Of a stretch of DNA of 64,000 bases, positions 1 to 13,177 are shown in pieces. Every line of letters begins with the position of its first letter. The stretch's first letter is position 1. Under the pieces are notes generated by a model, which saw only the letters and a program-made list of their open reading frames with translations, ran no database searches and was not told where the DNA came from. This stretch comes from Saccharina japonica (Eukaryota > Sar > Phaeophyceae > Laminariales > Laminariaceae). The position numbers were made by a program, and so were the translations under genes. The stretch is taken from NCBI GenBank assembly GCA_008828725.1, contig MEHQ01003537.1, positions 322,243-386,242 on the forward strand, written 5' to 3'.

Positions 1-815
1 GTATTTATGAACGATAGTAGCTATGTAAGATGTTGTAAATTGCAATCGCCACACTCCTGCCTGCGGCCCTATGGCGTGCTCTGAAATAAAACATTCAACG
101 ATACAGGGTAGCGTTTTTACGTAGACAAAGCAACGGCCTCCGCTAACGGAGGGACGAACAAAACAGAGTTTATTGGCAGAGATATTGAAGCCTGTCTATA
201 TCGGAGACTGGGAGAGAGCATGGTTGGTTTGCTGGTCGGAGGGACCAGCACGTAGCCATTCCGTTCCAGAAATACACCACGTGTAGGTCTGCATCCCCAC
301 GTCGGGCGCAAGCAAGCACGAGGTTCCTGGTGCAAGCGTAAGCAGGTGTGAGGTGGTCGCTGGTTAGGTCAGCCAAGCCAGGAATTTGTGCCTTTTTTCT
401 GCCGACTTCTTGGTTGACCAGCAGGCGATCGCATGGTGGATAAACATGAAACATGCATGTTGACCTCTGGGATGTTTCTGAGTGATCGATGGTGAAGCTC
501 ATACTGCACATGATCGGATGGCAAGCATGTTTAGAATGTGAAAAAGTCCCAACAGCCGCTTCGAGAAAGGCCCACAAATCAACACAAAACTTGAAATGTA
601 CATAATTTATGTGCGTTACCTGGTATACTTGGTGCTTACTGTAGTACATATGTTGTCTGGCATCTCTTCTTTTTTATTCGCACGGGTGTGTCGATTTCCC
701 TCCCCGCTCCGTCTCGAAAGGGATGCGTGGTCAATGGTCAAATGATTAAGGCAAGCAACAAATGAGTACGCCCCCCCCCCCCCACACCCCAAATGTGGAG
801 GTTTCAGCACTTTCG

Positions 816-1213
816 CAGGCGTGTTACAACGGGAAAAGGGCGACATTGGTCTCTTCGTCTTAGGCGGTCCCCCACCTGCTCCGTGAGATATACTCAACAT
901 CGCTAGAACTTTGTTTTGCGAACATCAAATGGATACTTCGAAAAATTGATGTTGTCTCAACAACATCGATTTTCTCCGTCATAAACAAAAGAAGGCCGTT
1001 TATCCGACAATACACAGGCGTGTTGCCGCGGGACAAGGGCGACCTTGGTCTCTTCGTCTTACGCGGTCCCCCACGCTCTCCGCGATATATATTCAACACC
1101 ACTACGTAGCACTGTGTCGCGAACACCAGATAGATACTGCTGTAGTTCGAAAGTTTGATGTTATCTCAAGAACGACTGATTCCTCCGTCAGAAGCAAAAA
1201 GAAGGCCGTTTCT
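816..1213. repeat. two tandem copies of a 199-bp unit
   Basis: The sequence starting CAGGCGTGTT at 816 recurs at 1015 with clear but imperfect similarity, including GGTCTCTTCGTCTTA in both. A related segment lies at 3383-3520 in copy B. Confidence 0.6.
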
Positions 1214-1335
1214 CCCGACAATACGCGAAGAGCAGTATTACCGGCTACAACGGCCCCAAAACTACGAATCAACTTTTTCAAAATTATTTGTCCGAAAGTA
1301 GCGATAACGTCCAAAATTTCTCAACCGAAAGTAGC

Positions 1336-1696
1336 TCGCCCTGATGGTCTAGTGGTACCCTCGAACGCTTCTAAGAGCTTCTTTCCGGGGATCGAGTCTC
1401 ACGTTGGGTCGAACTTTTGAGTTTTATTTGCAACAATAAATAAAAAAAACGGAATCAACTGCTGAGAGCGCCTATTAATAGTAGCGTGGGTAGAGGCACA
1501 ATTCGATGGTAGTCGACGAGGGAAGAAAGGGCTGAAGTCTTCTCGCGATAAAAATGCAAGACGCCAATGGTAGAGGGGTAGGAGGGAGGGAAGCCGCCTG
1601 CTTTGCGACCCCAGATCTGAGTTACGACTACTACTGTAGGAACGAGAGAGAAGAGAACAGGCGAAGATAATAAAAGGGATGGAAAAAAAACGAAAA
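1336..1696 (+). repeat. tRNA-derived SINE
   Basis: The head GATGGTCTAGTGGTACC resembles a pol III A box and GGATCGAGTCTC a B box. A body follows, shared with copies at 24038, 34912, 40110 and 57228 (for example GCGATAAAAATGCAAG and GATCTGAGTTACGAC), then an A-rich tail. The insertion splits copy A of the 5' duplication. Confidence 0.8.
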
Positions 1697-3740
1697 GGTG
1701 CACATCGTGACAACTGTCTTTATCACAAAAAACGGGTTAAACTATCCTCCGTTCGTTATGAAATGGCCCATGAGACACCCCCTGACGGGATGAAGGGGCA
1801 CACGCCGCAAGTATTCCGGGACGAGAGAGCGTGATTCGGAGTGTTCCCGGGGTCGATACAAAGTACAAGCGCACAATAACTGCGTACCAGGTACGTACGT
1901 GTACAGAGCTTCGGACATAAGTTTCTGGTGTTCCAAGTCGCGCAGAAGAGATACCGAGTATCTGGTGACTGTGAGATGCAAGACACTTTATCCCAAAACA
2001 ATCCGAACGTGGAGTTCTCCGTAACGTGCTGATTCGTCTATATTATGTGGGTGTCGCGTGTTGTACGACGTCGAAAACAGTGTTTACTGTAGGGAGTCTG
2101 TCGTTTGTTTTTAACATGTTCCTACGTTCTGTGGATTCTGCGCCCCCCCCCCCATGCTGGGGCACAGTAGTTTCCTGCATATCACGCTTTCTGTGAACGG
2201 TCGCCTCAGTGCTAGCTAGCCCAGTCTGCCTTCACGAAATAATCAGGGTATGGCAGGGTGTGGCGGTCGGGCTTCCTTTCCCGCCAGCCGGTGATGCATA
2301 GAAAGATGGGGGAGTGCTGGTATTGCCCGAGACATAGTCGCTGTGAGCCATTCTCGTGTTCAACGCCATGCGTCCGTACAGCAACGCCTCGGCCCCTCGG
2401 GTCATCAGCGTCTGCGCTGTAAACTGCACTTTATGGTCTCAATTGGTCATACATCCGATGAACTATCAATAGGAGCGCGGGGGATGTGCAGATCACTGTC
2501 GGCGCAGTCGGCCAGGTGTGCATTAATACGATCGGACCAGGACCAGTCGACAGTCGGTCTTTCGGTAGGATCATTGCTACTTTAAGCGGGCTGTTTGGGC
2601 GGACGGACACCTCAGTCTGGCAAGATCATGCGGAGTTCACAGAGATTCTGGTTGTCCATGCGTCCAGCGGTATTGCTGCGAATTGTGTTTTTGCCCCGGC
2701 GTGCGAACGTCGAACACCGAGGTAGTTGAGCGCTGTACGGCAGCATCGTACGTTGCCGGGGCTTAGTTCGTTTCGACAAGCCTTAGCGCAGGGTCTTCGA
2801 GTGATACAAAATCTCCTAGGCTTGCATCGTGGCGGGGAGGCGGGGAGGGGTGCCCGCTTCGAGGGCTCGGGTATTATTTACGACGAAGTGAAGAATTGAA
2901 GTAAACAATATATGGGCAAAGAGGTATACGTAGAGTCGACATCGTATCTAAAACAGCGCCGAACGAAGCATACTCGTTGGTCTGGTATATAAAAGCATTG
3001 CTGTGCGTACACGAACAGAAAAGGCACGCGTATTTATGAACGACAGTACCGTAGCTGTGTAGAAACATTTTGCCTCTGTTGTTAATGTTTAATTCGTTGT
3101 CGTCGCCATAATCGAGCCTTGAATCAACACCAAATATTGGCAATATGTCAAATATTATTTCCAGGGTCGTTGCTGAGGGATCAACGTTCAAGCTCATGTT
3201 GCACATTACCATGCTGCACATTATCGGATGGCAAACATGTTTAGAATGTAAAAATATCCCAGCAGTCGCTTGGAGAATACGCCTAGCCCACACAGCGGCG
3301 TAAACTGAAATATCCGTACTGTACACATGTTATGTTTGTTACGTATTGAGCGTATTACAGTATGACTTTGACAGGCCATCTCTTATGTCCTATACGCAGG
3401 CGTGTTTTCGACCTCCCCCCCCCCAAAAGTGGAGGTGTCAACACCTTCACAGGCGTGTTGCGACGGGAAGCAGGCGGAGCTGGTCCCTTCGTCTTCGACT
3501 GTCCCCCACCCGCCCCGCGAGGGGTAGTTAAAACGCCAAGGGGGAGATGGATATGAATCACCCCCTCAGTAAGGTTTGACAAACTTACACCGTACACCAA
3601 GATGCTTCCATGTCCATTTCAAGAAGGTTGAAATAAAATGGAGACGGTTTGTGCCCGGGCTTCAACCCCATCGAGCTGAAACGTGCACGGTATGGTAATG
3701 TTAGTGTGGGGATCACGAATATGTCGCCGGTAGTTTCTGA

Positions 3741-3796
3741 GTTCGTCCGTTACGCTGAGTTACACAGAGTTCGTCCGTTACGCTGAGTTACACAGT
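3741..3796. repeat. 28-bp tandem duplication
   Basis: GTTCGTCCGTTACGCTGAGT followed by TACACAGA occurs twice in direct succession with almost no difference, so the duplication is recent. Confidence 0.85.
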
Positions 3797-4019
3797 GTCA
3801 TATATATCGCAAGAATACGGGGAAGTTAGAGAAATTCCCCTCCCGCTCACGCTGCTCTATACCTTGCTGTAAGGAGGTAACGGTAATGTTGGGGCGGGGA
3901 TCACGAGCCCGTAGTCATAATGTCTCAGTTCGGCGTGGCAGTTGAAAAACGGTTGAGGAACAATAACTTTTCCTTAGGGACTAAACTTAGAATGTCTTGA
4001 AATGTCTTCCCGGTTTCCC

Positions 4020-4097
4020 GAGCAACTTTCTGACTGGCTCTACCCCCCCCTACATCGCTGAGCAACTTTCTGATTGGCTCTACCCCCCCTACATCGA
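4020..4097. repeat. 40-bp tandem duplication
   Basis: GAGCAACTTTCTGACTGGCT with a C-run and TACATCG occurs twice back to back, differing at a base and in the C-run length. Confidence 0.85.
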
Positions 4098-5821
4098 CCA
4101 CGCCCAGACGATTGACGAGGTGGTATGAGAGAGGCAACTTCACGAATGCGGTGATGGTCTTTTCTCGAGCCCTTTTGAAAAATATTTGTGTGTTGTGCCA
4201 CTTTTTTTATTGCCGCTTTTGAACATTTCAGCTCGATCCAGAAAGTAATTGTTTTCATACACGTTGTTTTCAGTGCGGGAGGACCAAACACGGCTTTGCG
4301 TGGATGGCGCCAGTAGAAATTGTTTTGGAAAATCCGACTGTTTGAAAGTTGTAAAACTCTGTCAACAACGTCTGCTACTACTACTGAAGTTCCTCCGTTA
4401 AACACTGTTCGAAGCCCGTCTCTCCGACCATACACACAAGGCTGTATTACCTACTTGTGCACGGTACAAAACTTCGAAACTACATATGCTAAATTATTTG
4501 TCCGAAAGTAGTAGCATCGTCAAAACTTCGAACTACGCATGCTGACTTGACAAATGCGTCACAAAGACCGGGTTCAAGTACCTTCCGCACGTTGTAAAAT
4601 GGCTAGTCAGTCGCCTCTTCCCTGAGGGTGACACGCCACAAGTACGCCGGGACGAGAGAGCGTGACTCGGAATGTTCCCGTGGCCAAAAACAAAATAGAG
4701 CACGTGGATGCGTGTTCAAAGTTTCGTACAACCGCTTTCGGTCTTCTACGTCGTGCACAAGACATGCAGTGTATACCTGTGATACCAGGGAAAGTAAAGA
4801 CATATGCGGTTTACATTCCAGACCAAAGTTCAACACGATGACGGGCGGACTGGCTCTTCCATTTCGAGTCCCTGCCAGACGCTGGGCAAAACAATGCCTT
4901 CTACGCTTAAGTATTTTGGAACGGGAAATCCCCCGCAACATGAGGACTTGCCTACGTTCTGTAGACTTTCCGCGGTAATTAAAATGTTCCAAACAGTGCT
5001 TAGATGGTCTGTCGTTTTGGATGCGTCTACGTTCTGTGAGGCTTTTGCGCGGCCTATGGCGGGGTGGTCTCCTGCAGACCATGCTTCACACATGCCACCA
5101 GTGCTTCCCTGTCCCCCGATACTTAGTCATATCTATGGTATACCTTTACCTCCGACATGCTCCTCAAGTACCACTCTCTTCGGCGAGCTTTCCTCCTCGG
5201 GTGTGCACCGACACTCACGACCAATATCGTCCGTCTGTGGACGGTCACCTTCGTTCTAGCTGACCCAGTCTGTCTTCACGAAATAATATGTGTAGGAGAG
5301 GATGTGAACGTCGAGCTTTCTTTCCCGCCATCCGACAACGCATCGAAAGACAGGGGAGTGGATGATTTTGCCGGAGATTGCCGTCGTGAGGTCTGCTCGT
5401 GCCTTCTTCTCGCTGTCGTACAGGAGGGCCAGCGCTATCTCGGCTATAGGCATCTACCCTCGGTCGGCCATGCATCCAATGAACAAGAGCGCGGGAGGGG
5501 GTACGGCTCACTGTCAGCCCATTTATTCCGGGTATACAAACAGACGATCAAATCAGGATCGGTCAGCGGTCGGTCGCTAGGTTCGGTCGTTGGTCGTTCT
5601 TGTAGGCTAATAGCGCAGACGGCTACCTCAGTGGCAATATCGTGCGGGGTGTACAGGGGGCATCGCTGTCCATGCTTCTGGCGGTGTACGAGCTGGTTCA
5701 AACATACCGTCCCAACTTTTGTCACCCACGAATGCCGCTTGCAATATAGGTTCAAATGGCACATATTTGTCCACGCCGTTTTTAAGAGATGTACCCTGAA
5801 CGTTTGCGCGCCCGTTCGAAT

Positions 5822-8790
5822 GGGACGACCTGTAGGACGCAAACGTACTATGGAACATCACATGGGTAGTATGCTATTCCACGGATATCTCATGGTGCTC
5901 TGTATGCGATAACCCACGAGCGGCATGTCTCGCCATGGGAAATCCCATGGGTCACCCCATGATTTTCCCACAACACGTAACCCATCTTATAGGGCATCAC
6001 ATGAGGCGGACAAGGGGATGACCCGAGAGAATTTCGGTGGGATGGCCCATGGGACGGCCCATGGGGTGACATGCGATCCATGGAACATCCCATGCGTCAT
6101 CAAATATGCCGTTGATGTATCACGGGTCGTCCCATAGGTCGTCCCATGGGATTTTCCGTGGCGTGGGTTACAATATGTTGGAAAACCTATGAGACCTCTC
6201 ATGGGTCATCTATCGTTAGCGTCGTCCCACGGGTCGTCCCGTGGACCGTTTTAATATATGTCATTCGAGGTTGCCTACGCCTTATGGTGTAATCCACAGG
6301 ACGTCCTATGGGATGCCATGCTTCCTACGGGATTACCCATGGGAGGAGCCGTGGGGAGTCTCATGGGATGAGTTGCGGTCTATGCGACGATCCATGGGAC
6401 GATCCATGGGTAGAATGTTATCCCATGGATCGTCCCACGGGCCGACCCGTTGGACGTCGCATGTTTAGAATGCCACCCCATCAAGGAGGTATGGTCAGGA
6501 TATTTGTAGTGCAAAAACAAAGCAATATAATATTAGGTTAATATACTGTATTGAAGGGCGGTTTTCTTGGACATGAAACCGTCAGCACAGGCAGCTTCGA
6601 ATCTTGTGCTGTACTATAATAGTGCACTCTGTTTTTACTCTACCTACACCTCTACTCAGCACTAGATTCCACTTCTGCAGCAGCGTCGCCACTACTGCAT
6701 GCTCTACTGCTGCAGTACCGTCAGGTTATAAGCCTCTGCAGCACCGTCAGGTATCAGGGGTCATCGCATAGGTAGTTCCATGGGATATCCCACGGGATGG
6801 GGTACGTACTGTGGGATAAACCACGGGATGTCCCGCGGAACGTGCTGCTTTGTTTGCGCTGGCCCATGACCCATGGGGAGTTTCATAGGACAAATCGTGG
6901 GACTGAATCTCATCGGATGTCCCATGGGACGGTATGAGATGATCGACGGGAATACCCATTGGCTTGCACGCTATACAAGGGTCATCCAATAGGCCGTCCC
7001 ATGGAACGTCTCATGGGTAGCAACGTCTCTCATAGAAGTGGCATGGGTCGTCCCATACAACGAAACACATTCCATAGGATATGTCATAAGCATGCAGTTC
7101 AATCATTCATCCCATGAGGCTTCGCATGGATCATGGATCAGCCGAAACAAAGCAACACATCCCGTGGGGTATCTCATGGGTTATCCACAGTACGTGACCA
7201 CTATCCTTGGATTTCCATGGGATAGCCTACGGGACGACCCATGAGATATCCATGGAATGACATCTTAAGCATGCGATGTCGAACGGGACGCTCCACGGGA
7301 CGAATCATGGCATGAAATTCTATGGAGCGTCGCATGCGTCAGGGCCGTCCTATGCGTCATCCCGTAGGACGGGGCCCTAGCGTATTGGACGACCCATGAT
7401 ACCTCCACAAAACGAGTTGCTGCTTATGGGACGTCGTATGGGCCGGTCCATTGGACTATCTATCGATGGACGTGCTACCCGTGGATCATCCCATGGGTTG
7501 TCAGATAGGACGTGACACATTATATGGGACAACTCACGGCTCCCCCCATGGGTTATCCGATGGAAAAGAGGGCATCCCATGGGGAGCCCCTTGTGTTATC
7601 CCATAGGACGTAACCCATCTCATAGGATTTGTGGCGTTAGCGACACATGAGATGACTCGTGGCCCCCATGGCACGTCCCATGGAATGACCCACAGGAAGC
7701 ATGCCTTCCCATCGGACGTCCCATGCTTCATTACATGAGTTATCCTATAGTACGTACCCCATATCATAGAGTATTCCGTTGCATGACCTGTGAGACGACC
7801 GATGATACCTCCATGGGTGAAATTTCTACCCTTGGGGTACCCCATGGGGAAACCTATGGAACGACCTGTGGGATGCAAAACGTACTATGGGACATCCCAT
7901 GGGTAGTATGATATCCCACGGAGGTCGAAGGGTACGCTCTATGCCATGATCCACGAGCGGGATGTCTTCCCAGGGGACGTCCCATCGGTAGTATGTCATC
8001 CCATGGAGATCTACGAGCGGCATGTTTTCCAAGGGACGTCCTATGGATCAGAATATCAGTTATCACACAAAACTCAACCCATGTCATAGGATATGCCATG
8101 GGGTGGGCAATGGGACGAGCCATGACACGTTCCCTGAGACTACCCATGGGATGAGCTATCGGATGATATGCTACCCATGCGTCTTCGCACCGGTCATCCC
8201 ATACCGCACAATCCATCCTATAGGTCGACTAATCTGACCTCCATGGGACGAACTGCTACCCATGGGACGTCCCATGGGACGGCCTCGGGAACAACCCATG
8301 GGTAGCATGCAAGCCCGCGGGTCGTCCGATGGGTTATCCTATTGTACGCAACACATTTATTCCATGAGGAACATCACCAGTATGAAGTTCCATGGTATCC
8401 CGCGGGACTTCCCATGGGTCCTGGGTCAGCCTAAACAAAACAGTAGATCTCGAGGGGCATCCCATGGCTTATCCCACAGTACGTCACCCATCCCATAAGA
8501 TATCCTATGGGACGCCCTATTGGATGACTCATGAGAAGTACTACTGTAGCCATATTATATTTCCTTTGGCATGCCCCATGGGACGATCCATGGGGTTAAT
8601 TGCTACCCATTGGACGTCCTGTGCGGCAGACTCTGGGCCAACCTACGGGTACATGCCAGCCTAATGGTCGTCCCATGGGCCATCCCATAGCACACAACCG
8701 ATACCATGGGACTTTCCATAGGACGACGTATGGCAGTTACATAGTGCTCCCATTGCTGTCTCCGGAAGTGGCCACACCAGAAATTAAATT
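5822..8790. repeat. degenerate palindrome array, core GTCCCATGGGAC
   Basis: For nearly 3 kb the sequence is dominated by variants of CCCATGGG and GACGTCCCATGGGAC, perfect palindromes centred on CCATGG, at close but irregular spacing on both strands. Higher-order copies also occur: about 110 bp at 5822-5935 recurs at 7857-7965, and a segment with AAACAAAGCA recurs near 7150 and 8435 and inverted near 6850. Because codons made from ATGGGACGTCCC rarely stop, many spurious frames rich in MGRP arise on both strands. None looks like a protein. Confidence 0.85.
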
Positions 8791-11700
8791 AACTCATTGA
8801 AGCTGTCGTCCATATGCAAGTCCGCCTCAGAGGCGGTTCTTAGCAGGATGCAGCTCACTCGTTATGCGACTCGCCCAAGACCTCACGGCGCTTCGCGCTT
8901 GGTGCAAGCAATGTCTGCCTGGTTGGTGAAAACCCAATGCGCTCCGTCCCAGCATTGTAGGGATGCTAGGGTCTATGGTCATACGACTACGGCCATGCAC
9001 GACATGAGTACACCCCCTGCCCCACCGGCACGTGCTTCCATTGTTATCACACACGGGGCTCCTCTTTTCCTCTGCTGGTCGACTGTATCTAGCATGCAGT
9101 TAGAATTGGTCGCGATACAAGCTCCTTTTACATCCTCCAATACTGGGGAGCTCGAAGATCACAAGGGGCAGGTTTGAAAAAGCTTTGCCGTGTATACTAC
9201 GATGAAGACTAGTCCCGCAGCATATCGTATACGGAAACACTGCTGTGGGGACAATACGCGCAACATGGGCAAGCTGGGCGTCCCAGTCGGTTTAAGTTCT
9301 TGGCCACCAATCGAAAGGGTATGACCCATTGTGTGAATATCGCGGCTTGGCGCCGCCGTCGGCGCTGGGGCGTGATAGGAACTACTGTAGTGTCGATTTT
9401 GACAATGACAAGCACCTCGTAGATGCGGCTGGAATTAACTGGAGCAGAGCTGTAGTCCACAATCGGAACTGGGCGTAACTAAAGGCACTACCAGAGAGGT
9501 GTGAAGTGGTAGAATAAGGTGTCGGCGGTACCACAGTGGCAACTAATTACGCTCCACTCGCGTGTATCACGACCATGTGACGGCGCGGCGGCAGAACCGA
9601 TCGGCGAAGTGGGGGATGTACGCGCTACACTGCATGGTGTAGCAGGTAAAGGTTCAGAGTAGTCGATACCTGGGTCGTTTCATAACCTCACATGAAGCGT
9701 TGCCTACTGGATGGGGTTTCGCTACTACTTGTGTGTTTGGTGGTTGAGTTACGAACAAAGCCACACATACAGGAAGGACCCATGTTGACAAGCTAAACTG
9801 TCGGCTAAGTGTGCCTGGCGTACGCGCTGTGCTCAAGTTACGTCAGGTGGAGCTGTGGCATGTATGCAAGAGCCACGGGCGTATTCACATTAAGGCCGTG
9901 GACATGTGGGAGTAGGTTGGCCGGTGGTGCCTGGCCAGGGAGGGGGGCCCCGCCGTCATGGAATGTCGACGATGTAGGCAGCCGTCCAAACATGAGGAAA
10001 GCACCGTGATTAGTTGTGTGAAATTAACTATCCGCTGCCAGGTTACGAACATCAGAGCGTTGTGGGCTGCCAAACAAAGGCATGCGGCCCCAGGAGGTTG
10101 GCTCGCGGTGGAAAAAGGAGTTTGCAGGTATCAAACAGGTCTCAGTGCATTCGCTGGCAGCGACCCCAGCGAATACGTGGTTCGTGCGGAATAGAGGGAT
10201 AGATGCGAATATCGTTGTCGGGGTCGACAAACAGGCTCTGGAAGACGAAGTTAACTACAAGTAGAGAGGGTCAGATATAAGCGGGAGGGGACAGTTGGCA
10301 GTGCTAAGCTGATGTGTGATTCTTAGCGATGATATCTGCTCAAGTGACTGGGTTGTGCGAGATATGTGCTCCATATTCATTTTTATACGGTGTCCGTGAT
10401 ACCCCACCAGGTACTATACACGCCGAAAGATTTGATTTTTTATGTTGGGAAGCCAGGGGACGGATCTGAAATACGTGGCACTCATAAATGCAGACCCCTT
10501 CTGTTGTTTTGCAGAATGAGTGCGACCAACGTTTAGGATGGCCATTGAGCCCAGATCGAAGGCGACAATATAATTGGCAGTGTGCGGGTTTGGATATGAA
10601 AGGAGCCTCGACTAACTGCTGCATGCGAACTATATACGTGGTCTTACCGTAGACAGCAAACATAGTTACCGATTGAACCCACCATGCAGCTTGGAGGTTA
10701 GGGTCTCCAAGGAATGTTTGCCACAGACGGCGCGAGCTAGTCAACCATTCATTTTTTTCATGTCGCAGGCACCGAGAGCTGCAGTAAGCGGTATTCCAAA
10801 CAGTGAAGTGTGGCAGCGTGTAGGCTGAAGGTTGATATTGAGCGTTGTACCTACTGTAGCTCATGTAGGGCCATGCAAGGCAAAGCCAACAAGTAGTTCA
10901 ACCTATTTACAGTGAACATTTGGCACAAACCTCCACCTCTGATGTAACAGCCCCAAACGTTTCGCACGAACAGCAAATAATAGCAGCCTACGTTGTTTTG
11001 CTTACCTGTTCGACTGCTGCCCGACTGCGCCCGGTAAACTTTGTAGCACGGCTTGTAGACGCAGCCGCGCGGGGCCTTCAGCAGATCCCGACATCTGAGT
11101 TCGGCCTTTTGGAAAATACTGCTATAGTTTCTGGTATCTGGTATTAGGGCAACCCCCAACGCCAAGCGACCCAATATTTGTTGAACTCCTTAGATGAAGT
11201 TGGGTCGGAATCCAAGATACGATGTCCAAGCGCTCAACCCTATGCTCAGCAGTACTTGCGGTTTCTGCCGCAAAGCTCCCTGGTGATCTTGCGTTCGCGT
11301 AGATGATGGTGTCGGCGTTGCGGGGATCGCCTGTGCAGCCTTTGAAGGGGGTAATACCACTGGGCTGCCCACTGGTGGACAAGTAGTCGACGGCGCTCGT
11401 GTAATTTCTTCGTGACCCAGTTGCAAGGCGATGCAAAGCAAATTGATGCCCTTTTTGCTGCTGTACAGAGTCAGCACTTACTTGATGCTTGAGGCGAGAT
11501 GGAGCGTCTCCCTGTTTTCCAAGCTCCTGGTGCTGCTTCACCTCGACTCGCCAAGTGTGTGCCAGAGGTAAGTGCTTTGTTTTACGAGTGTGTTCATGAC
11601 CATATGTTGTGATTCAAGTATGGTATTTGTCGAGCTAGCTCGAAGAGCACAAAGTACCAGACCAGTAAAATCAGGACTCTTCGTGGTTCCGGACGTTCTT

Positions 11701-12414
11701 GAAACCTCACGGGCCGGGTCGGCTCGAGTTGGATCAGGTCAGGAGGCTTTCAAATTATCACGGGTTGGGTCCGACCACCCTTATCCGACGCTACCAAACC
11801 CGATTTCACCTGGCCCGCAAGCTTTGATCCGACGCCTGAACAACCGTGGCAGAAACGAACAGGCGCCGCTTGCTGATGGTTGATCTTCTGGGATCGTGGT
11901 TCACAGCAGTTGCCAGTACCCGAATAGGTAATGGTCAAAGCTGGTGTCCGCGCCTGATATACCTTGTCACGATCCCCGTAACTTGCTATGACGAGCACAT
12001 GCATGGCATCTACCGTACGGTTTCGATGCACTGCTGCGTGATTGTTTTACGCTGTTGCGGTAAACATCGCTGTTGGTAGCAAGTCAGCGCAAAATCAGCG
12101 AACCCTGTCTTGCCCTGCATGTGCTGTCTGGATTTCAGCGCCGGTGCACAGATCCGCTGTTGAAATGGTCATATCCGCATGGAAGTGACTTCCTTACAGA
12201 TTCGTGGCGAATGTCGCCACTACTGCAGCACCCTGGCTGTGCGTGTGGCCGTTGGCCTCCATGACCCACCAGCTGTGTCGCGGGACGACCTTTCGCGAAA
12301 TCGGCGTCTGTCTCGAAGGTGATATATGAACCCTCGGTTTCAATAACATCGGGACAGAGATGCACAATCTCTGGCTCCTATGGCAGTGCCATACACGTTT
12401 ATTAACATTCGTGG
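8791..12414. other. no recognisable gene
   Basis: Base composition is balanced and frames are short. Some plus-strand stretches look faintly coding, for example before a GTAAGT at 11571, but stops interrupt them and no domain is visible. This may be an old decayed gene or element. Confidence 0.4.
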
Positions 12415-12915
12415 GCTTTCATGACACTGCCATGGCACCGCCGGAGGGCGATGATGAGACAAGGAACCGCCATGGTAGTGTCACATGGTCGTGGTGTTAT
12501 GGAGTTGGCATGGAACTGGCATGGGGACTGGCATGAGGCTGCCCTGAGACTGGCATGGGACCGTCATGAGCATGCCATGCGACTGCGAGGAGACTGGCAA
12601 TCGCATAACCATGGGTTGCCATTGTGGGACTCTACCGCCCTTTAGTGTGTCTCAGCGAAACGCGTGACACGTGTTTGCACTTCACCGGGCATCATGGAAC
12701 CTCATGGAACCTCATGGTTGGGTACGATGGCATTTTGGTTGCATGCCATGGCACTTCATGGCAGTCCTATGGCATGCCCATATCGATATCTATGACCGTC
12801 CCACCATGTCAGTGCCACGACAGGCACCTAACTGGCAGTCCCATGGCAGTCGTTTTTCGTTAAACATTCAAGAAATCACAGGTATCTCACGATCGTGCCA
12901 TTAACGTGCCATGGC
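12415..12915. repeat. second CCATGG palindrome array, GGCATGG type
   Basis: Repeated variants of CTGCCATGGCAC, TGGCATGGGACTGGCATG and GCCATGGCA, unlike the arms of the array at 5.8-8.8 kb. Scattered members continue at 13240-13345. Confidence 0.7.
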
Positions 12916-12923
12916 AGCCTATG

Positions 12924-13177
12924 ACACATGCTACGGTCGAGATGCACCATGTTTTTTTCTGAGGGTGATCACTTGAGGAAATCTATACCCAACTCAAAAA
13001 CTGAAAGTTGGAGGAAAATAAGCGTGCTATATACACGAACAACCCCCATGACCTGGTTACACACCGATAACTAATAACAGTGCATCACAACAATGAATTT
13101 CCGACAATTCGGGTTTTAGTAGGCGGTGTTAATAAACCAGTTCAGCCAGAAAGAGCTACCTCTATTGTAGCGCGCGT
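12924..13177. mobile_element. TIR element (MITE), ACRCRTGCTACGG family
   Basis: 254 bp. The left end ACACATGCTACGGTCGAGAT is the inverse of the right end ACCTCTATTGTAGCGCGCGT with a few mismatches. A perfect 6-bp direct repeat CCTATG flanks it (12918-12923 and 13178-13183). It is non-coding. Confidence 0.75.

Larger units (their letters stand above)
1..2735. repeat. diverged tandem unit, copy A
   Basis: Short blocks here match, in the same order, blocks at about 3020-5720. Examples are 486-650 with 3165-3395, 1186-1320 with 4380-4520, 1724-1990 with 4560-4790, 2219-2350 with 5259-5390 and 2448-2700 with 5465-5700. Identity is patchy, so the duplication or transposition is old. No coding frame survives in both copies. 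Copy A carries a SINE at 1336-1696 that copy B lacks. The left end lies beyond the window. Confidence 0.6.
3020..5720. repeat. diverged tandem unit, copy B
   Basis: Collinear partner of 1-2735. It has about 0.8 kb of extra sequence (3.6-4.4 kb) holding two small tandem repeats and lacks the SINE. An open frame at 5157-5912 (plus) crosses the end of this unit into the palindrome array and has no recognisable domain. Confidence 0.6.

Noticed and set aside
5157-5912. 251-codon plus-strand open frame
   Set aside because: It spans the end of a diverged repeat and the start of the palindrome array, has no domain, and is not kept in the other copy of the repeat.
5890-8664. Many open frames rich in MGRP, HGTSHG and similar on both strands
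   Set aside because: They follow directly from ATGGGACGTCCC palindromes that rarely make stop codons; both strands are equally open.
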